From a virus, in IMG/VR virus record IMGVR_UViG_3300020180_000533, positions 1 to 44,080 of that record: a DNA stretch of 44,080 bases; one strand, 5' to 3'. Both the position numbers and the translations under genes were made by a program. Positions 25,683 to 34,993 of this stretch are shown piece by piece. Within the stretch, counting starts at the first letter, position 1. Each line of letters starts with the position of its first letter. The notes under the pieces are model-generated. The model did not search any database. It was not told where the DNA came from and was given only the letters and a program-made list of their open reading frames with translations.

Positions 25683-27766
25683 TGGTTGATCTGGGAGCCC
25701 TTCGGGTCGGAGTGACGCAGCAGGTCGTTCTTCCCCACGAGGTCGTATCCGCCGCGCGGGTTCTTCTTGAAGACGAGCCGGTCGTCAGCACGGTGCTGCT
25801 TTCGCGCCTCCTCCTCGCTGAACTTGCCGGGCTCGTTCTTCACGAACTCATCTTGCGCGCCCGACTTCTGGCGCAGGAGGCTCTTCTTCAGGGAACCCGG
25901 CAGGACGCTGTACGTTTTCTCGTAGTCGTGGATCAATGCCTCGAGCGTCTCGAGATCGGCCTCGCGAGCGCCGACGCGTTCGGAGAGGTCGAAGAGCGCT
26001 TCGTACGCGACCTTCCTGTTGGCGGACCTCTTCACGGCCTGGGCCTTGCGATCCTTCCTCGCGGCCTGGTCCTTGGCCTCGCGATCATCGGACCCGGCGG
26101 CGCTACGCAGCGACTCCTTCGAGATGTACGTCCAATTGCCCTTCTCCCTGAGCTTGCTACCAAAGCGCTTCTCGATCTCCACGATCGCGGCATCGACGGA
26201 CGCGAGGTCCATGCCGCTGGCGCGCCCTTCGAGGTCAAAGAACGCCTCGCGGGCCGAGCGGAACTCGCGCGGCTTCTCGGCTGCGGCGGGAGCAGACTTG
26301 GCCTGAGCTGCAGGATCCGCCTGAGCTGCCGGATCCGCCTGAGCTGCCGGATCCGCGTGGCCGTGCGCCATCGCGTGCCCGCGCACCATCCCGGACGCGC
26401 TCGCCGGGTTCTTCGGCGCGAGCTTCCTCGGCCCGAGCGTGGGGGCCTCATCGCCGGACGCGCCCTTCGGCTCCAACTGACGCATGATCTCGTCCGCCAC
26501 TTCCTCGTCCGAGGGCTCACGGCCGAGCTGGTCTTCGAGTTCCGCGCGCAGGCCCACAACGGATTTCACGTCCTCCGGATCGAGCGGATCGCTAGCCGGA
26601 GCACCGCCCTGCGGGGCCGCTTCATCCGGCACGCCTTCAAGCCCGAGCTGCCGAGCAATCGCCTTAGCCTTCTCCACCGTGCCGAACTCCAGCGCCTTCA
26701 GCACCGCAGGATGCTCGTGCCAAGCCTTCCCGCCACCGGACCCGCCCGCGGCGTCTTTGAAAACCAAGTCGCGGATCTTGTCCTCCAGCCGGTCCGCATC
26801 GTCCGCTGACGTGAACGGGCTCGCGAGCTTGACGCGCATCGCCTCGATCTGCGCTCGCTTTGAACGGTCCAGGTTTACGCCAATCGCGGGCAGGCTCACC
26901 AGGAGCCCCTGCACGCGCTCAACCGACGACTGCTTCAGCATGTCGTCGGTCATCTTCTCCTCGTGCGCGTCCTTCAGCGCCATCAGGGACTTGTCAAACC
27001 TGTCGATAGCCACGGCGTCGCCAGACTCCAAAAGTGCTGCCCCATCCGCCGCGCCGGCGTCGTCGAGGTATCCAGCCTCAACGGCCTTCGCGAGATTCGA
27101 CGACATTTGTTGTCGGCGGATCTTGAGAACGCCGTTCGAGCGAGCCTTCATCAGCGGCGCGACGAGCGTCTGGAACGTGTCATCGTCCATGTCCGCCGCG
27201 AACGGCGCGATCGCGCCGAACATCCGATCCGTGTCGGACATGTGGGCGCCCACATCCGGGTTGTCGTCCCACGGAGCAGGTTTGCCCGGCAACACCGGAC
27301 CTTGCTTCCCCGCATTCGACGGAGAAGCCGGAGGCGCGTCGGCGACCAAGCCACCTCCACCGCTGAGAGCCCCAATCGCCGCAGCGCGAGCCGCACGCGC
27401 GCGGTCGTCGTCCGCAGTCTTGCGGTTCGCCGCCGCCGCCGCGAGGTCGATTGCCCGATTGCGAAGGTCGCGATCGTCTTTGTCGGCCTGGCGGCGAAGG
27501 TCGCGATCGACAATATCTGCTTTGTCCTTCTCGATAATGCGCGCACGATCAGCCGGCCGGTTCTTCAGCTCGTCTTCGAGGTCCGCGATCCGCAGAGCCA
27601 TCATTTCGAGATTCTTGCCGTGGCTCTCGTCGTCCTGCTTCTCGTCGCGACGCGACTTGCGCCGCTCCTCGAACTTGTCGCCCGCTTCCGCGAGCGCGTC
27701 GAATCCGCGCGAATACTGGTCGAAGCCAGATTCGTAGTTGGGGTGCCGGTTGGTGCTGAAACGCAT
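25679..27766 (-). CDS. Internal virion / ejection protein, 695 aa
   Basis: Mostly helical and highly charged: an N-terminal coiled coil (KFEERRKSRRDEKQDDESHG, then LEDELKNRPADRARI), alanine-rich segments, a hexapeptide repeat linker (ADPAAQ three times), and a C-terminal helical part. It starts MRFSTNRHPNYESGFDQYSR, typical of phage internal virion proteins. Between the small 219-aa protein and the 2,023-aa protein it forms the internal-core set. ATG has AAGGAACAC upstream. No enzymatic motif. Confidence 0.7.
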   Translation of the reverse strand: MRFSTNRHPNYESGFDQYSRGFDALAEAGDKFEERRKSRRDEKQDDESHGKNLEMMALRIADLEDELKNRPADRARIIEKDKADIVDRDLRRQADKDDRDLRNRAIDLAAAAANRKTADDDRARAARAAAIGALSGGGGLVADAPPASPSNAGKQGPVLPGKPAPWDDNPDVGAHMSDTDRMFGAIAPFAADMDDDTFQTLVAPLMKARSNGVLKIRRQQMSSNLAKAVEAGYLDDAGAADGAALLESGDAVAIDRFDKSLMALKDAHEEKMTDDMLKQSSVERVQGLLVSLPAIGVNLDRSKRAQIEAMRVKLASPFTSADDADRLEDKIRDLVFKDAAGGSGGGKAWHEHPAVLKALEFGTVEKAKAIARQLGLEGVPDEAAPQGGAPASDPLDPEDVKSVVGLRAELEDQLGREPSDEEVADEIMRQLEPKGASGDEAPTLGPRKLAPKNPASASGMVRGHAMAHGHADPAAQADPAAQADPAAQAKSAPAAAEKPREFRSAREAFFDLEGRASGMDLASVDAAIVEIEKRFGSKLREKGNWTYISKESLRSAAGSDDREAKDQAARKDRKAQAVKRSANRKVAYEALFDLSERVGAREADLETLEALIHDYEKTYSVLPGSLKKSLLRQKSGAQDEFVKNEPGKFSEEEARKQHRADDRLVFKKNPRGGYDLVGKNDLLRHSDPKGSQINQ
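26302..26357. repeat. 18-bp tandem repeat, three units
   Basis: Three head-to-tail units of about CCTGAGCTGCCGGATCCG (first unit has CAGG for CCGG), encoding the ADPAAQ hexapeptide repeat in the internal virion protein linker. In frame, so copy number can vary without a frameshift. Confidence 0.85.
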
Positions 27767-27793
27767 GTGTTGTGTTCCTTGGAAGGCGGGCCG

Positions 27794-28453
27794 CTACCCG
27801 GCCGCCCCGCCCGCCCCGCCCGCGGCCCCGGCCGCCCCGCCCGTGGCAAACGTCGCGTACGCCTTCGCGGCCTTGGCGAAGACATCGACGTACGCGCCCA
27901 AGCCACCGGACTGGAAGTGCTGCCTGTTGCTGATTGCGGCGGCCTTGCCCTGCGTGATGCCCATTCCCGCTTGCGCCTTGCCGACCTGGAGGTTGCCGAG
28001 TTGGTCGTAGACCGAACCGAGACCCTGCGCTTGGCCGATCGCGTTCTGCGAGAAGTGCTGCTGGAACAGGTCGTCGAGCGACTGCATCGCGCGCGTCGTG
28101 TCTCCGCGCACGCCGCGCGACGCGAGCGATCCCAAGTTGCTCGCGCCGCCGCCAGCGCGGAATGCCTGCGCGTTCGCGCCGGCCATTGCGGGGGCTTCGC
28201 GCGCGAGCACCGTGCGCCGCTGCCGGTCCGCACTCAGCGCGAGGTTGGCGTTCGCGTCTCCAAACGCCTTCCGCACCAGCGGTAGCTGCGCCCGCACGTT
28301 TGACTCGGCCTTGCCAAAGGCCAGGTTGTTCTGCGTGCCCTGCGCGTCGAACAGCGCAAGGAGCTCCTTGAGGGTCTTACCCTCTTGCTGGTCCGCCTCG
28401 CGCGCTGCAGAGTTCGGGTCGAGCCAGTTGCCGTAGTCCTTTAGGAATCCCAT
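27794..28453 (-). CDS. Small internal virion protein, 219 aa
   Basis: Begins MGFLKDYGNWLDPNSAARE and is rich in glutamine and alanine helices (FDAQGTQNNLAFGKAESNV, MQSLDDLFQQHFSQNAIGQA), ending in a glycine/alanine repeat (GGAAGAAGGAGG). This matches the smallest internal-core proteins of short-tailed phages, which lie directly before the two large ones. ATG overlaps no neighbour; the preceding gap is nine bases. The G/A tail is probably disordered and encoded by a C-rich repeat. Confidence 0.7.
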   Translation of the reverse strand: MGFLKDYGNWLDPNSAAREADQQEGKTLKELLALFDAQGTQNNLAFGKAESNVRAQLPLVRKAFGDANANLALSADRQRRTVLAREAPAMAGANAQAFRAGGGASNLGSLASRGVRGDTTRAMQSLDDLFQQHFSQNAIGQAQGLGSVYDQLGNLQVGKAQAGMGITQGKAAAISNRQHFQSGGLGAYVDVFAKAAKAYATFATGGAAGAAGGAGGAAG

Positions 28454-28462
28454 ATGCGTGCC

Positions 28463-29131
28463 TCAGTATGCGTCCACTTCGAGCCAGTCCATCTCGATCG
28501 CCACGCGCGCCGTGCCGCCCGCGCCCATGAGCACCGTGTTGCGGATGACCAGGCCCTCGCTCGCGGACAGGATCAGCGGATACCCCGCAGTCGCCTCGTC
28601 CACGACGGTCATGTCGAAGAAGCCCTTGGGCACCGCCGCGCCCGCCGCAAGCTCGCTGAACGCGCCCCACGCGATCGGTTGCGCGTCCAGCGTGTTCGTG
28701 CCGTTCGTGAGCGCGCCCGTGGTCGAGACGCGAAGGTCAGCGAACGTCGTCGAGCCGTGGCTCTTGCGCTTCTTCATTTGGTCGGCGTTGATCGTGAGGC
28801 CGGTGCCGCCCGTGTGCGCGGCCGAGTGGGTGCGCGACACGAAACAGTCGAGCCCGACCTCCTGGCCCGCCGTGAAGCCCGCGACCGTCACCCACCGCGC
28901 GCGCAGTTTCGTGATGATGCAGAGCTTCGAGACGTGCGACCACCTCGCCGCGAATATGTGCCCCGCGCTCGCCGTGCCCGCCGCGACCACCGTGAGCAGG
29001 CCCGTCAGCGCGCAGACGCGGTACGCACCGTTCGCTCCGACAAAGGGAGGCCGCTGCGTCATCATCGCGGCGTTGCCCGCATCGACTCCGAGCTTGTTTG
29101 AGCCTGCGCTGTCGAGAATCTGAACGGCCAT
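28463..29131 (-). CDS. Putative virion protein, 222 aa
   Basis: Beta-rich protein starting MAVQILDSAGSNKLGVDAGN, with a core of small residues and strands (ALTGLLTVVAAGTASAGHIF, RARWVTVAGFTAGQEVGLDC) and end (AIEMDWLEVDAY). This type commonly lies next to tail fibre genes and is probably a trimeric tail or decoration component. The context between the fibre-type gene and the internal virion proteins supports this. No enzymatic motif. Confidence 0.65.
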   Translation of the reverse strand: MAVQILDSAGSNKLGVDAGNAAMMTQRPPFVGANGAYRVCALTGLLTVVAAGTASAGHIFAARWSHVSKLCIITKLRARWVTVAGFTAGQEVGLDCFVSRTHSAAHTGGTGLTINADQMKKRKSHGSTTFADLRVSTTGALTNGTNTLDAQPIAWGAFSELAAGAAVPKGFFDMTVVDEATAGYPLILSASEGLVIRNTVLMGAGGTARVAIEMDWLEVDAY

Positions 29132-29134
29132 GCG

Positions 29135-29857
29135 TCACACTCCTACCAGATTGATGTCGAATGTCCCCGTGCTGCCCTCGGGAGCGTGCGCGTAGACCGT
29201 GAACCCGTCGCCCGCCACGAGGTTGCCCACAGCGAGCAGCACCCCGTCGAGCAGCGCGTCCTCCATGCGCGACGCCACCGTGGCGACGATACGCGAGGTG
29301 AGCGTCACCCACGCCAGCCCCGTGACGACCACCGTCGTCGTCGTGTCGAACGCGCCGAAGTCCACCGTCGCGGTCGCGCCCGAAGCCGCGCCGGACGGAG
29401 CGGCTTCGAGCGCGTCGAGGCGAGTGTCCAGCGAGGCCAGCACGTTGGCTACACGGTCCAGCGCAGCCGCGGCCGTGCCGTCCGTCGGATCGGTGACCTG
29501 AAGCGTGCTCGGGGTCGCGATCAGCACGCCGCCCACGACGCGCACGCTCGACGATGTGGACGGCGCCAGCTTGCCGCGCGCCGACACCTCCAGCCCCTCG
29601 CCGAGCTGAAGCGTGAACCGCCGCGGCGAGCCGGGAGCCAGCACCAAAGGCGCTGCGGGTTCGCGTAGAACGATCTCGCCGTGCGGGCCGTAGTCGAGGC
29701 CGTCTCCGATGGCGACCTCGTACTGCCCTCCACGGAGCGTCGTGAAGCCGCGCCCGGTGGTGTTGCCAGACGCCGCCCCGCCCGCGCCGCGGCGCGCACG
29801 CACGGCGTCGCCGGGGAGCGCGCGGGGGACTTGGTTGGCAGCCGCTTTGCGCCTCAT
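29135..29857 (-). CDS. Fibre-type virion protein, 240 aa
   Basis: Three parts: a beta-rich N-terminus (FTTLRGGQYEVAIGDGLDYG), a short helix or coiled coil (AALDRVANVLASLDTRLDAL), and a C-terminal beta domain (VDFGAFDTTTTVVVTGLAWV, then GDGFTVYAHAPEGSTGTFDI). The last domain is typical of small phage tail or head fibre tips that form trimers. It overlaps the nozzle gene (ATGA). It may attach to the tail and bind the host surface. Confidence 0.65.
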   Translation of the reverse strand: MRRKAAANQVPRALPGDAVRARRGAGGAASGNTTGRGFTTLRGGQYEVAIGDGLDYGPHGEIVLREPAAPLVLAPGSPRRFTLQLGEGLEVSARGKLAPSTSSSVRVVGGVLIATPSTLQVTDPTDGTAAAALDRVANVLASLDTRLDALEAAPSGAASGATATVDFGAFDTTTTVVVTGLAWVTLTSRIVATVASRMEDALLDGVLLAVGNLVAGDGFTVYAHAPEGSTGTFDINLVGV

Positions 29858-32800
29858 CGTCCACGGCTCCGCACCGGTCCGGTGATCGTCACGTCCGCCT
29901 CGATGCGGCGCAGGCTGAACCGCTCCAGCCCCGTCTCGCCCGTCACGAGCAAGCCCAGGTACGCGCCCGAAGCCCGCACGCTCGGCGTGTTGCGGCCGGG
30001 GAGCAGCGAGGCCGAGTCCACCGCGTCGCCCAGGTCCTCGGGCTCGTCGGTCGCGTAGAGCTCCACCCGCGCGCCGCCCTGCGCTCGAGCTAGCTGCACG
30101 CGCACGTTCTCGACGATCGCCTCGTCACCGCTGGCCGGGTCGTGCAGCGGGCCGATCAGGAACTCCGAGTCGATGCGCGTCCCGTCGTCGCTCGCCGCCG
30201 ACGCGCTCCACTCGCGGACGTAGCCGTCGCGCGAACCGTAGAGCATCCGCCGGTCGTTGCCGGTGTCGCCGTCGCGGACGTACGCGGCTGTCGGCTGAAT
30301 GCCGGCCAGCCCGTAGGACTCTTCCCAGAAGCGCGGCTGCTGCCCGAGCAGCGACACGACAAAGTGCCTGACGAGCGTGTTGCCCACCCCCACCGGGAAC
30401 AGGTAGACGTGCAGCCGCTTCATGCGCGGGTCGTAGACCAGCTCGGGGCGCGACACCGAGAAGTCGATCGCGTCCTGAAGCCGCTTCGAGATCGCGAAGC
30501 TCACGTTGCGCGCGTAGCCCTCGCTGGCCCCGATCGGCATGAAGTAAAGCTCGGCCTCGTTCGTGATCCACCAGAACCGGCCGTCCGGCGTGACGCACGA
30601 CGCGCGCCCGTACGCGCCGCCGACGCCCTTGGTCACTTGGTCAAAGCGTCCACCCTGCAACGGGTCGCCGCGCACCAGGAACACGTTGCGCGCGCCCAGG
30701 ATGTAGAGCAGGTCGTCCCGCGCAGCCATCATCCCCGTCATCACGTCGGGCGAGTCGCCCAGCGGCGAGAGGTCGGAGCGCCACGCAGCCGTCGCCAGCG
30801 GGGACTCGCCGGGCGGGTCGAAGTCCCACCCGAACGCATCACCCGCCGTGCAGGCAACCGCGCGCTCGGGGAAGTCTTTGAAGCCGCCCAGGAAGATCCG
30901 GTTCGCGCTGCGAGCGATGAACTGCGGGCGCTTGGGGATCTCGCCGCTGGATCGCGCACGCCACGCGCCGAGCAGCGACGTGAACGGGTCGTAGAACTTC
31001 GGCGCGTTGCCGTCCACAAAGAACAGCTTGCCGAACGCCTCGCACCAGTCGATGAAGCGCGTGTTCACGTCGAACGCCGCCGCGCTGACGAGTGCCGGCG
31101 ACGCCGGAGTCGTGATGTCGTAGAGGGACGCACCGACGCCGGCGAACATGCGCGTTGCGTAGGCCGGTAGATTCGAGAGCGTGGCGCTGACGATGCGGAC
31201 CATGTGCAGCGTGAGCAGGTTGGCCGCGGTCGCGCGCTCGGTGACGAGCAGCACGCGCTCGGCGCGCGGCTTGACGTAGGCGTTCGGAAAGCGCGGGGAT
31301 TCCGGGTCGATCGACACCGCGTGCGCGCGCGGGTCGTCCGCGAGCGATTGCAGCGTGAGCAGCGCGTCGGCGTTCGGCGTGCCAGCTCCCGTCCCGAGCT
31401 TGGCGTACACGGCGAGCGAAGTGCCGGCCGAGCCTTGGAAGGTCGGAACGTACACGTTGTCCCACTCGTCCAGGTCCATGCGCGGATAGGCGTACGTCTG
31501 CGCGCCGGGGGTCGCCTCCCACGCCGTGAGAGCCGTCGCGCCGCGCGTCGTCACGAATCCGCCCGTCGTCGTGTCCTCCGCGCCCTTGTCCCACAGCTTG
31601 CGAACGTCGATGTCCTCGGGGCTCGCGATGACGCCCGACACCGCCGCTTGACGCGGACCAATCGAGAACACGCTGCCGTCGCTGCCGACGCGCACGCCGT
31701 AGCCGACCCCGCCGACGGGCAGGAACGAGTAGCCCGGCCCGTCCGTCGTGAGCACGTTGCGCGCACGACCGTTCGCCGGATCCCACTTCACGAGCATCCC
31801 GTAGGGTGAAATCAGCGCGCCGATGACGCTCGGGAACGTGACTCCAATCGGGTTGGAGCGCGGAGGTCCGCCGCGCGAAACCGGAGTGCCGGTGCCGGTC
31901 ACACCCATCGCGCGCATGAGGTAGAAGCTGTGCGGGTAGTGCCCTGTGTTGAGCCCTGGATCGAAGAGTTGCGTCACGCTCGTTGTGAGGTTGACCCACC
32001 GCTGTCGAGCAGCACCGCTCGATTCCGTGGTCGCAAACGTCGCGAACACGCGCGGGTCGCGGCGCTGCACGAGCACGCCCACGTTCGGAGTGGCGTCGGT
32101 ATTGAAGAGCCGAGCCGGAGAGAAGACCGTCGGGTGCGGAACCGTCGCGGCTGAGTAGTCGATCCCCGGCGTGCCGCTGCCGTTGATCGCGTGGTGCAGG
32201 TTGAGGAATGCAACCGTCGCGCTGCCGCCGATCAGCACGTCCAGCGCGGCGACCGTCAGAGTCGTCTTCCATGTGTATGTGGACGTGGCGATCGTCACCG
32301 TGTCGTTGTTGTTCGGCGTGCCGACGCTCTCCAGAACGCCCGCCTGTCCGGTCGGGAGCTTGTGCGCGAGCCCCCACTTGTGCGCCAGCCAGCCCTCGAT
32401 GCGCTCAAGCTCCGTGTCGCCGTCAGCGGCCCAGGCACCCGTCGGGTAGGTAGGCGTCGTGACCAGCTTCTGCTGCGCGAGCGCGCTCGTCTCGGCGAAT
32501 CCGCCCACGTACCAGTCGGACAGCACGACCGCCTCGCAGAAGTCGCCGCGAAACCGCCCCATCGTCCCGAACTCGAACGATGACGTAGGAGGGAACTGGC
32601 CCAGGAACGTGCTTCTCAGGCTCGCGAAGATTTTGTCGCTCGTCCAGCGGTCGCACGGGCGCCCGTTCACGCGGTACGTCGAGCGCGTCGGAATGCCCAC
32701 CACGTCGTCGTACCCGCCGTCGTGAATCCATGTGATGAGCGCGAGGCCCGAGTTGTCGAATCCGCCGGGGAGCTGCGTTCCCGCCGGCCCACTCCCCACC

Positions 32801-34143
32801 GCGAAAGACCCGTTCTCGTAGCAACTGACAGTGCCAGGCGCCGAGAAGAACCCACCCGAGCGCGCGCCGCTGTTCTGTACCAGCGCGAGGTTCGTGGTCG
32901 GCGTGTCGGCCCGCCCGAGGAGATACCGCTCCGTCACCTCCTGCGGCATCCGCACGACCATGAAGAGCACGAACTGCGCCTTCGTATACGAGGGCAGGAA
33001 CGAACGATTGATCGAACGGAACTGCTGCTCGATCGTGACCGGCGCTTCCGACACCATCGAGTTTGACGTGCCGTTGAAGTACACGGAGTCGCGGCCCGCG
33101 ATCCCGCCGACCCGCACGGTCGGCCCGGTGTCTGGCGTGTTCGCCACGAACCCGCGCCCGTTGCCTGTTTTGTCCACGAGCACCGGGGCTTCGTCGCCCG
33201 CAACGTAGTCACCGTCGTTGCCGAGGCCGCCGCCGTTGATGTCGTCGCCCGCGACCCACGCCCACACGCGGTCGGCGTAGTGGTCGAGGTCCTTGATCGT
33301 CCAGTCTTCACGCGAGCCCGTCGTCTCCGGCGAACGCGGCGTGCGCGTGCGTTCAGAGTCCGGCTGGTGCGCCGTGAAGATCGACCCGTCGGTCGGGGAG
33401 AAGTGGTGGCCGTTGACCGGGTAGGGGATCTCCCACTCTCTGATGAGCGTCGGCTCGTTGAGCCCGAGGCCCGAATAGAGAGCCATGCGCGAGAAGTGCC
33501 CGATCGGATCGTTCTGCGACGCCTGCAACGTCGCGCCGTCGATGTGCAGCTCCTCGGTGAGCCATCCAGGTTGGAGCGTCCAGAGCAGCTCGGGGGGCTT
33601 GTTCTCCTCGCGCGGCTCGTAGCACCAGATCCGCGCATTCTCAGGCTCCACGCCCGCCGACACGCCTGCGAAGATGCGCCCGTCCACGTCCACCGCGAGC
33701 GCGCGCACAATCGAGTTCTTCTCGGGCGCCGGGAGAGAGATGCGCCACGCCTGCCGGCCGCTCGCGTTCACCTTCACCAGACCGGCCGTGCCATCGACGT
33801 AGTAGTGGTTGCCGAAGTCGTCGTGCACGGCCGCGTACGCCTGCGCGCGGTTCGCGCCGGAGCTGGACCACTCGACGGTGCAGGCCGCACTCGCCAGGTT
33901 CACGAACGTGTGGCTCGGGTTGTCATACGCCACGTCGCAGAGCAGCGAGACCTTCGTGTCGGCCACGAGCGCCGCCGCGGTGTGTTTGATCTGGCCGGCG
34001 CGCTGCGAGATTCCGCCGACGGTGAGGTCCACCGGGTCGAGTTCGCTGACGTTCTTCGCGCGGCGCGTCGTTCCACGAGCCTGCCGGTCCGGCCCGTTGA
34101 GGTCGGAGAGCCCTTCGGTCGGGAGCGGAAGCTCGTCGTCCAT
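29854..34143 (-). CDS. gp12-like tail nozzle with inserted lectin-like domain, 1,429 aa
   Basis: The first ~280 and last ~740 residues read like the beta-propeller nozzle (tubular protein B) of short-tailed phages: DVDGRIFAGVSAG-type repeats, NRIFLGGFKDFPERAVACTA, DDLLYILGARNVFLVRGDP and FWEESYGLAG. Residues about 281-595 look like a concanavalin/LamG-like domain (ending IEGWLAHKWGLAHKLPTG). They are followed by a module common in phage tail proteins (VTIATSTYTWKTTLTVAALD, ~605-690). The insertion probably puts a sugar-binding domain on the outside of the nozzle. About 600 residues longer than T7 gp12 (794 residues). ATG shares a base with the upstream stop. Confidence 0.8.
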   Translation of the reverse strand: MDDELPLPTEGLSDLNGPDRQARGTTRRAKNVSELDPVDLTVGGISQRAGQIKHTAAALVADTKVSLLCDVAYDNPSHTFVNLASAACTVEWSSSGANRAQAYAAVHDDFGNHYYVDGTAGLVKVNASGRQAWRISLPAPEKNSIVRALAVDVDGRIFAGVSAGVEPENARIWCYEPREENKPPELLWTLQPGWLTEELHIDGATLQASQNDPIGHFSRMALYSGLGLNEPTLIREWEIPYPVNGHHFSPTDGSIFTAHQPDSERTRTPRSPETTGSREDWTIKDLDHYADRVWAWVAGDDINGGGLGNDGDYVAGDEAPVLVDKTGNGRGFVANTPDTGPTVRVGGIAGRDSVYFNGTSNSMVSEAPVTIEQQFRSINRSFLPSYTKAQFVLFMVVRMPQEVTERYLLGRADTPTTNLALVQNSGARSGGFFSAPGTVSCYENGSFAVGSGPAGTQLPGGFDNSGLALITWIHDGGYDDVVGIPTRSTYRVNGRPCDRWTSDKIFASLRSTFLGQFPPTSSFEFGTMGRFRGDFCEAVVLSDWYVGGFAETSALAQQKLVTTPTYPTGAWAADGDTELERIEGWLAHKWGLAHKLPTGQAGVLESVGTPNNNDTVTIATSTYTWKTTLTVAALDVLIGGSATVAFLNLHHAINGSGTPGIDYSAATVPHPTVFSPARLFNTDATPNVGVLVQRRDPRVFATFATTESSGAARQRWVNLTTSVTQLFDPGLNTGHYPHSFYLMRAMGVTGTGTPVSRGGPPRSNPIGVTFPSVIGALISPYGMLVKWDPANGRARNVLTTDGPGYSFLPVGGVGYGVRVGSDGSVFSIGPRQAAVSGVIASPEDIDVRKLWDKGAEDTTTGGFVTTRGATALTAWEATPGAQTYAYPRMDLDEWDNVYVPTFQGSAGTSLAVYAKLGTGAGTPNADALLTLQSLADDPRAHAVSIDPESPRFPNAYVKPRAERVLLVTERATAANLLTLHMVRIVSATLSNLPAYATRMFAGVGASLYDITTPASPALVSAAAFDVNTRFIDWCEAFGKLFFVDGNAPKFYDPFTSLLGAWRARSSGEIPKRPQFIARSANRIFLGGFKDFPERAVACTAGDAFGWDFDPPGESPLATAAWRSDLSPLGDSPDVMTGMMAARDDLLYILGARNVFLVRGDPLQGGRFDQVTKGVGGAYGRASCVTPDGRFWWITNEAELYFMPIGASEGYARNVSFAISKRLQDAIDFSVSRPELVYDPRMKRLHVYLFPVGVGNTLVRHFVVSLLGQQPRFWEESYGLAGIQPTAAYVRDGDTGNDRRMLYGSRDGYVREWSASAASDDGTRIDSEFLIGPLHDPASGDEAIVENVRVQLARAQGGARVELYATDEPEDLGDAVDSASLLPGRNTPSVRASGAYLGLLVTGETGLERFSLRRIEADVTITGPVRSRGR

Positions 34144-34904
34144 CAGGGGCTCACCACGATCGGGATGGGGAGGCCCGTGCTAAGGAAGGGCGAGGCGGTT
34201 TCGAGGCCCATGAGTTCGCCCACTCCGCCGCGCATCGGCCCGAGGTCGGCCTGCATCTCGGAGTCGCGATTCACAGCCGCCTGCCACAGCGACGAGGTGA
34301 CGAGCCGGTCCAGCCGGTCCTCGATCGAACCGCGCTTGGGCTGCTCGAGCCCCTGCATCCAAGCCGATCCTGCCATGACGAACAGCGAGGTCGTCCAGCG
34401 CGGGAGCAGGATGTGGTCGTTGGCATTGAGGCACGTCGTCCAGCCGGCCTGGTAGGCCAGTTGGAACGCCTGGGCCTGGGTGACGCTCGGGATAGGCCCG
34501 AGGTCGAGCCGCGCGCTGGCGCGCGGCCCTGCGGTCGTGGGAGCCCCGTGGGTGATGCACCCGAGGAAGCATGACGGGTTGGTCGCGCCGCTCACGCGCG
34601 CGCCCGCCACGGCTGTCGGGTCCTCCAGGCGGATCGAGTAGGTGCCGAACGATGAGCCGGTCACGGAGAGCAGTCGCCCGAAGTCGTCGGGCAGCTCCGA
34701 GTATTCCTGGCCGTTCACGATCCCCAGATAGACCGGCGGTCGCGTGAGGAAGTTCCACGGTTCAGCCGAGACGAACCACTCACCCACGTCGTTCACGAAC
34801 TCGGTGACAGGCATGTCGGCGGGCCAGTCACTCGGACGGCGCCAGCCGCAGCCGCGCGCGACGCGCTGCTGGTATCGAGCGACGGTCAGTTCGTCAGATG
34901 CCAC
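34143..34904 (-). CDS. gp11-like tail adaptor (tubular protein A), 253 aa
   Basis: Connects portal and nozzle. The start (VASDELTVARYQQRVARGCG), middle segments (VNDVGEWFVSAEPWNFLTRP) and the run FQLAYQAGWTTCLNANDHIL / LVTSSLWQAAVNRDSEMQAD match the helical adaptor of short-tailed phages; gp11-type proteins are about 200 residues. It directly precedes the nozzle gene, as usual. GTG start with GAAGGA upstream. Confidence 0.75.
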   Translation of the reverse strand: MASDELTVARYQQRVARGCGWRRPSDWPADMPVTEFVNDVGEWFVSAEPWNFLTRPPVYLGIVNGQEYSELPDDFGRLLSVTGSSFGTYSIRLEDPTAVAGARVSGATNPSCFLGCITHGAPTTAGPRASARLDLGPIPSVTQAQAFQLAYQAGWTTCLNANDHILLPRWTTSLFVMAGSAWMQGLEQPKRGSIEDRLDRLVTSSLWQAAVNRDSEMQADLGPMRGGVGELMGLETASPFLSTGLPIPIVVSP

Positions 34905-34942
34905 GGCGCGGGGTCCTTCGGTGGAGGTTGTGCAGGCCAGCA

Positions 34943-34971
34943 GGCGGAGCCGTCGTTGCGACGACCCCGCC
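34943..34971 (-). terminator. Hairpin between two late genes, possible attenuator
   Basis: Minus strand GGCGGGGTCGT-CGCA-ACGAC, then four unpaired bases and CCGCC: two 5-bp stems around an internal loop. There is no T-run, so this is more likely a partial attenuator or mRNA-stability hairpin that keeps capsid-gene mRNA abundant. Confidence 0.35.
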
Positions 34972-34993
34972 CGCGTTTCACTTCAGGCGAGGA

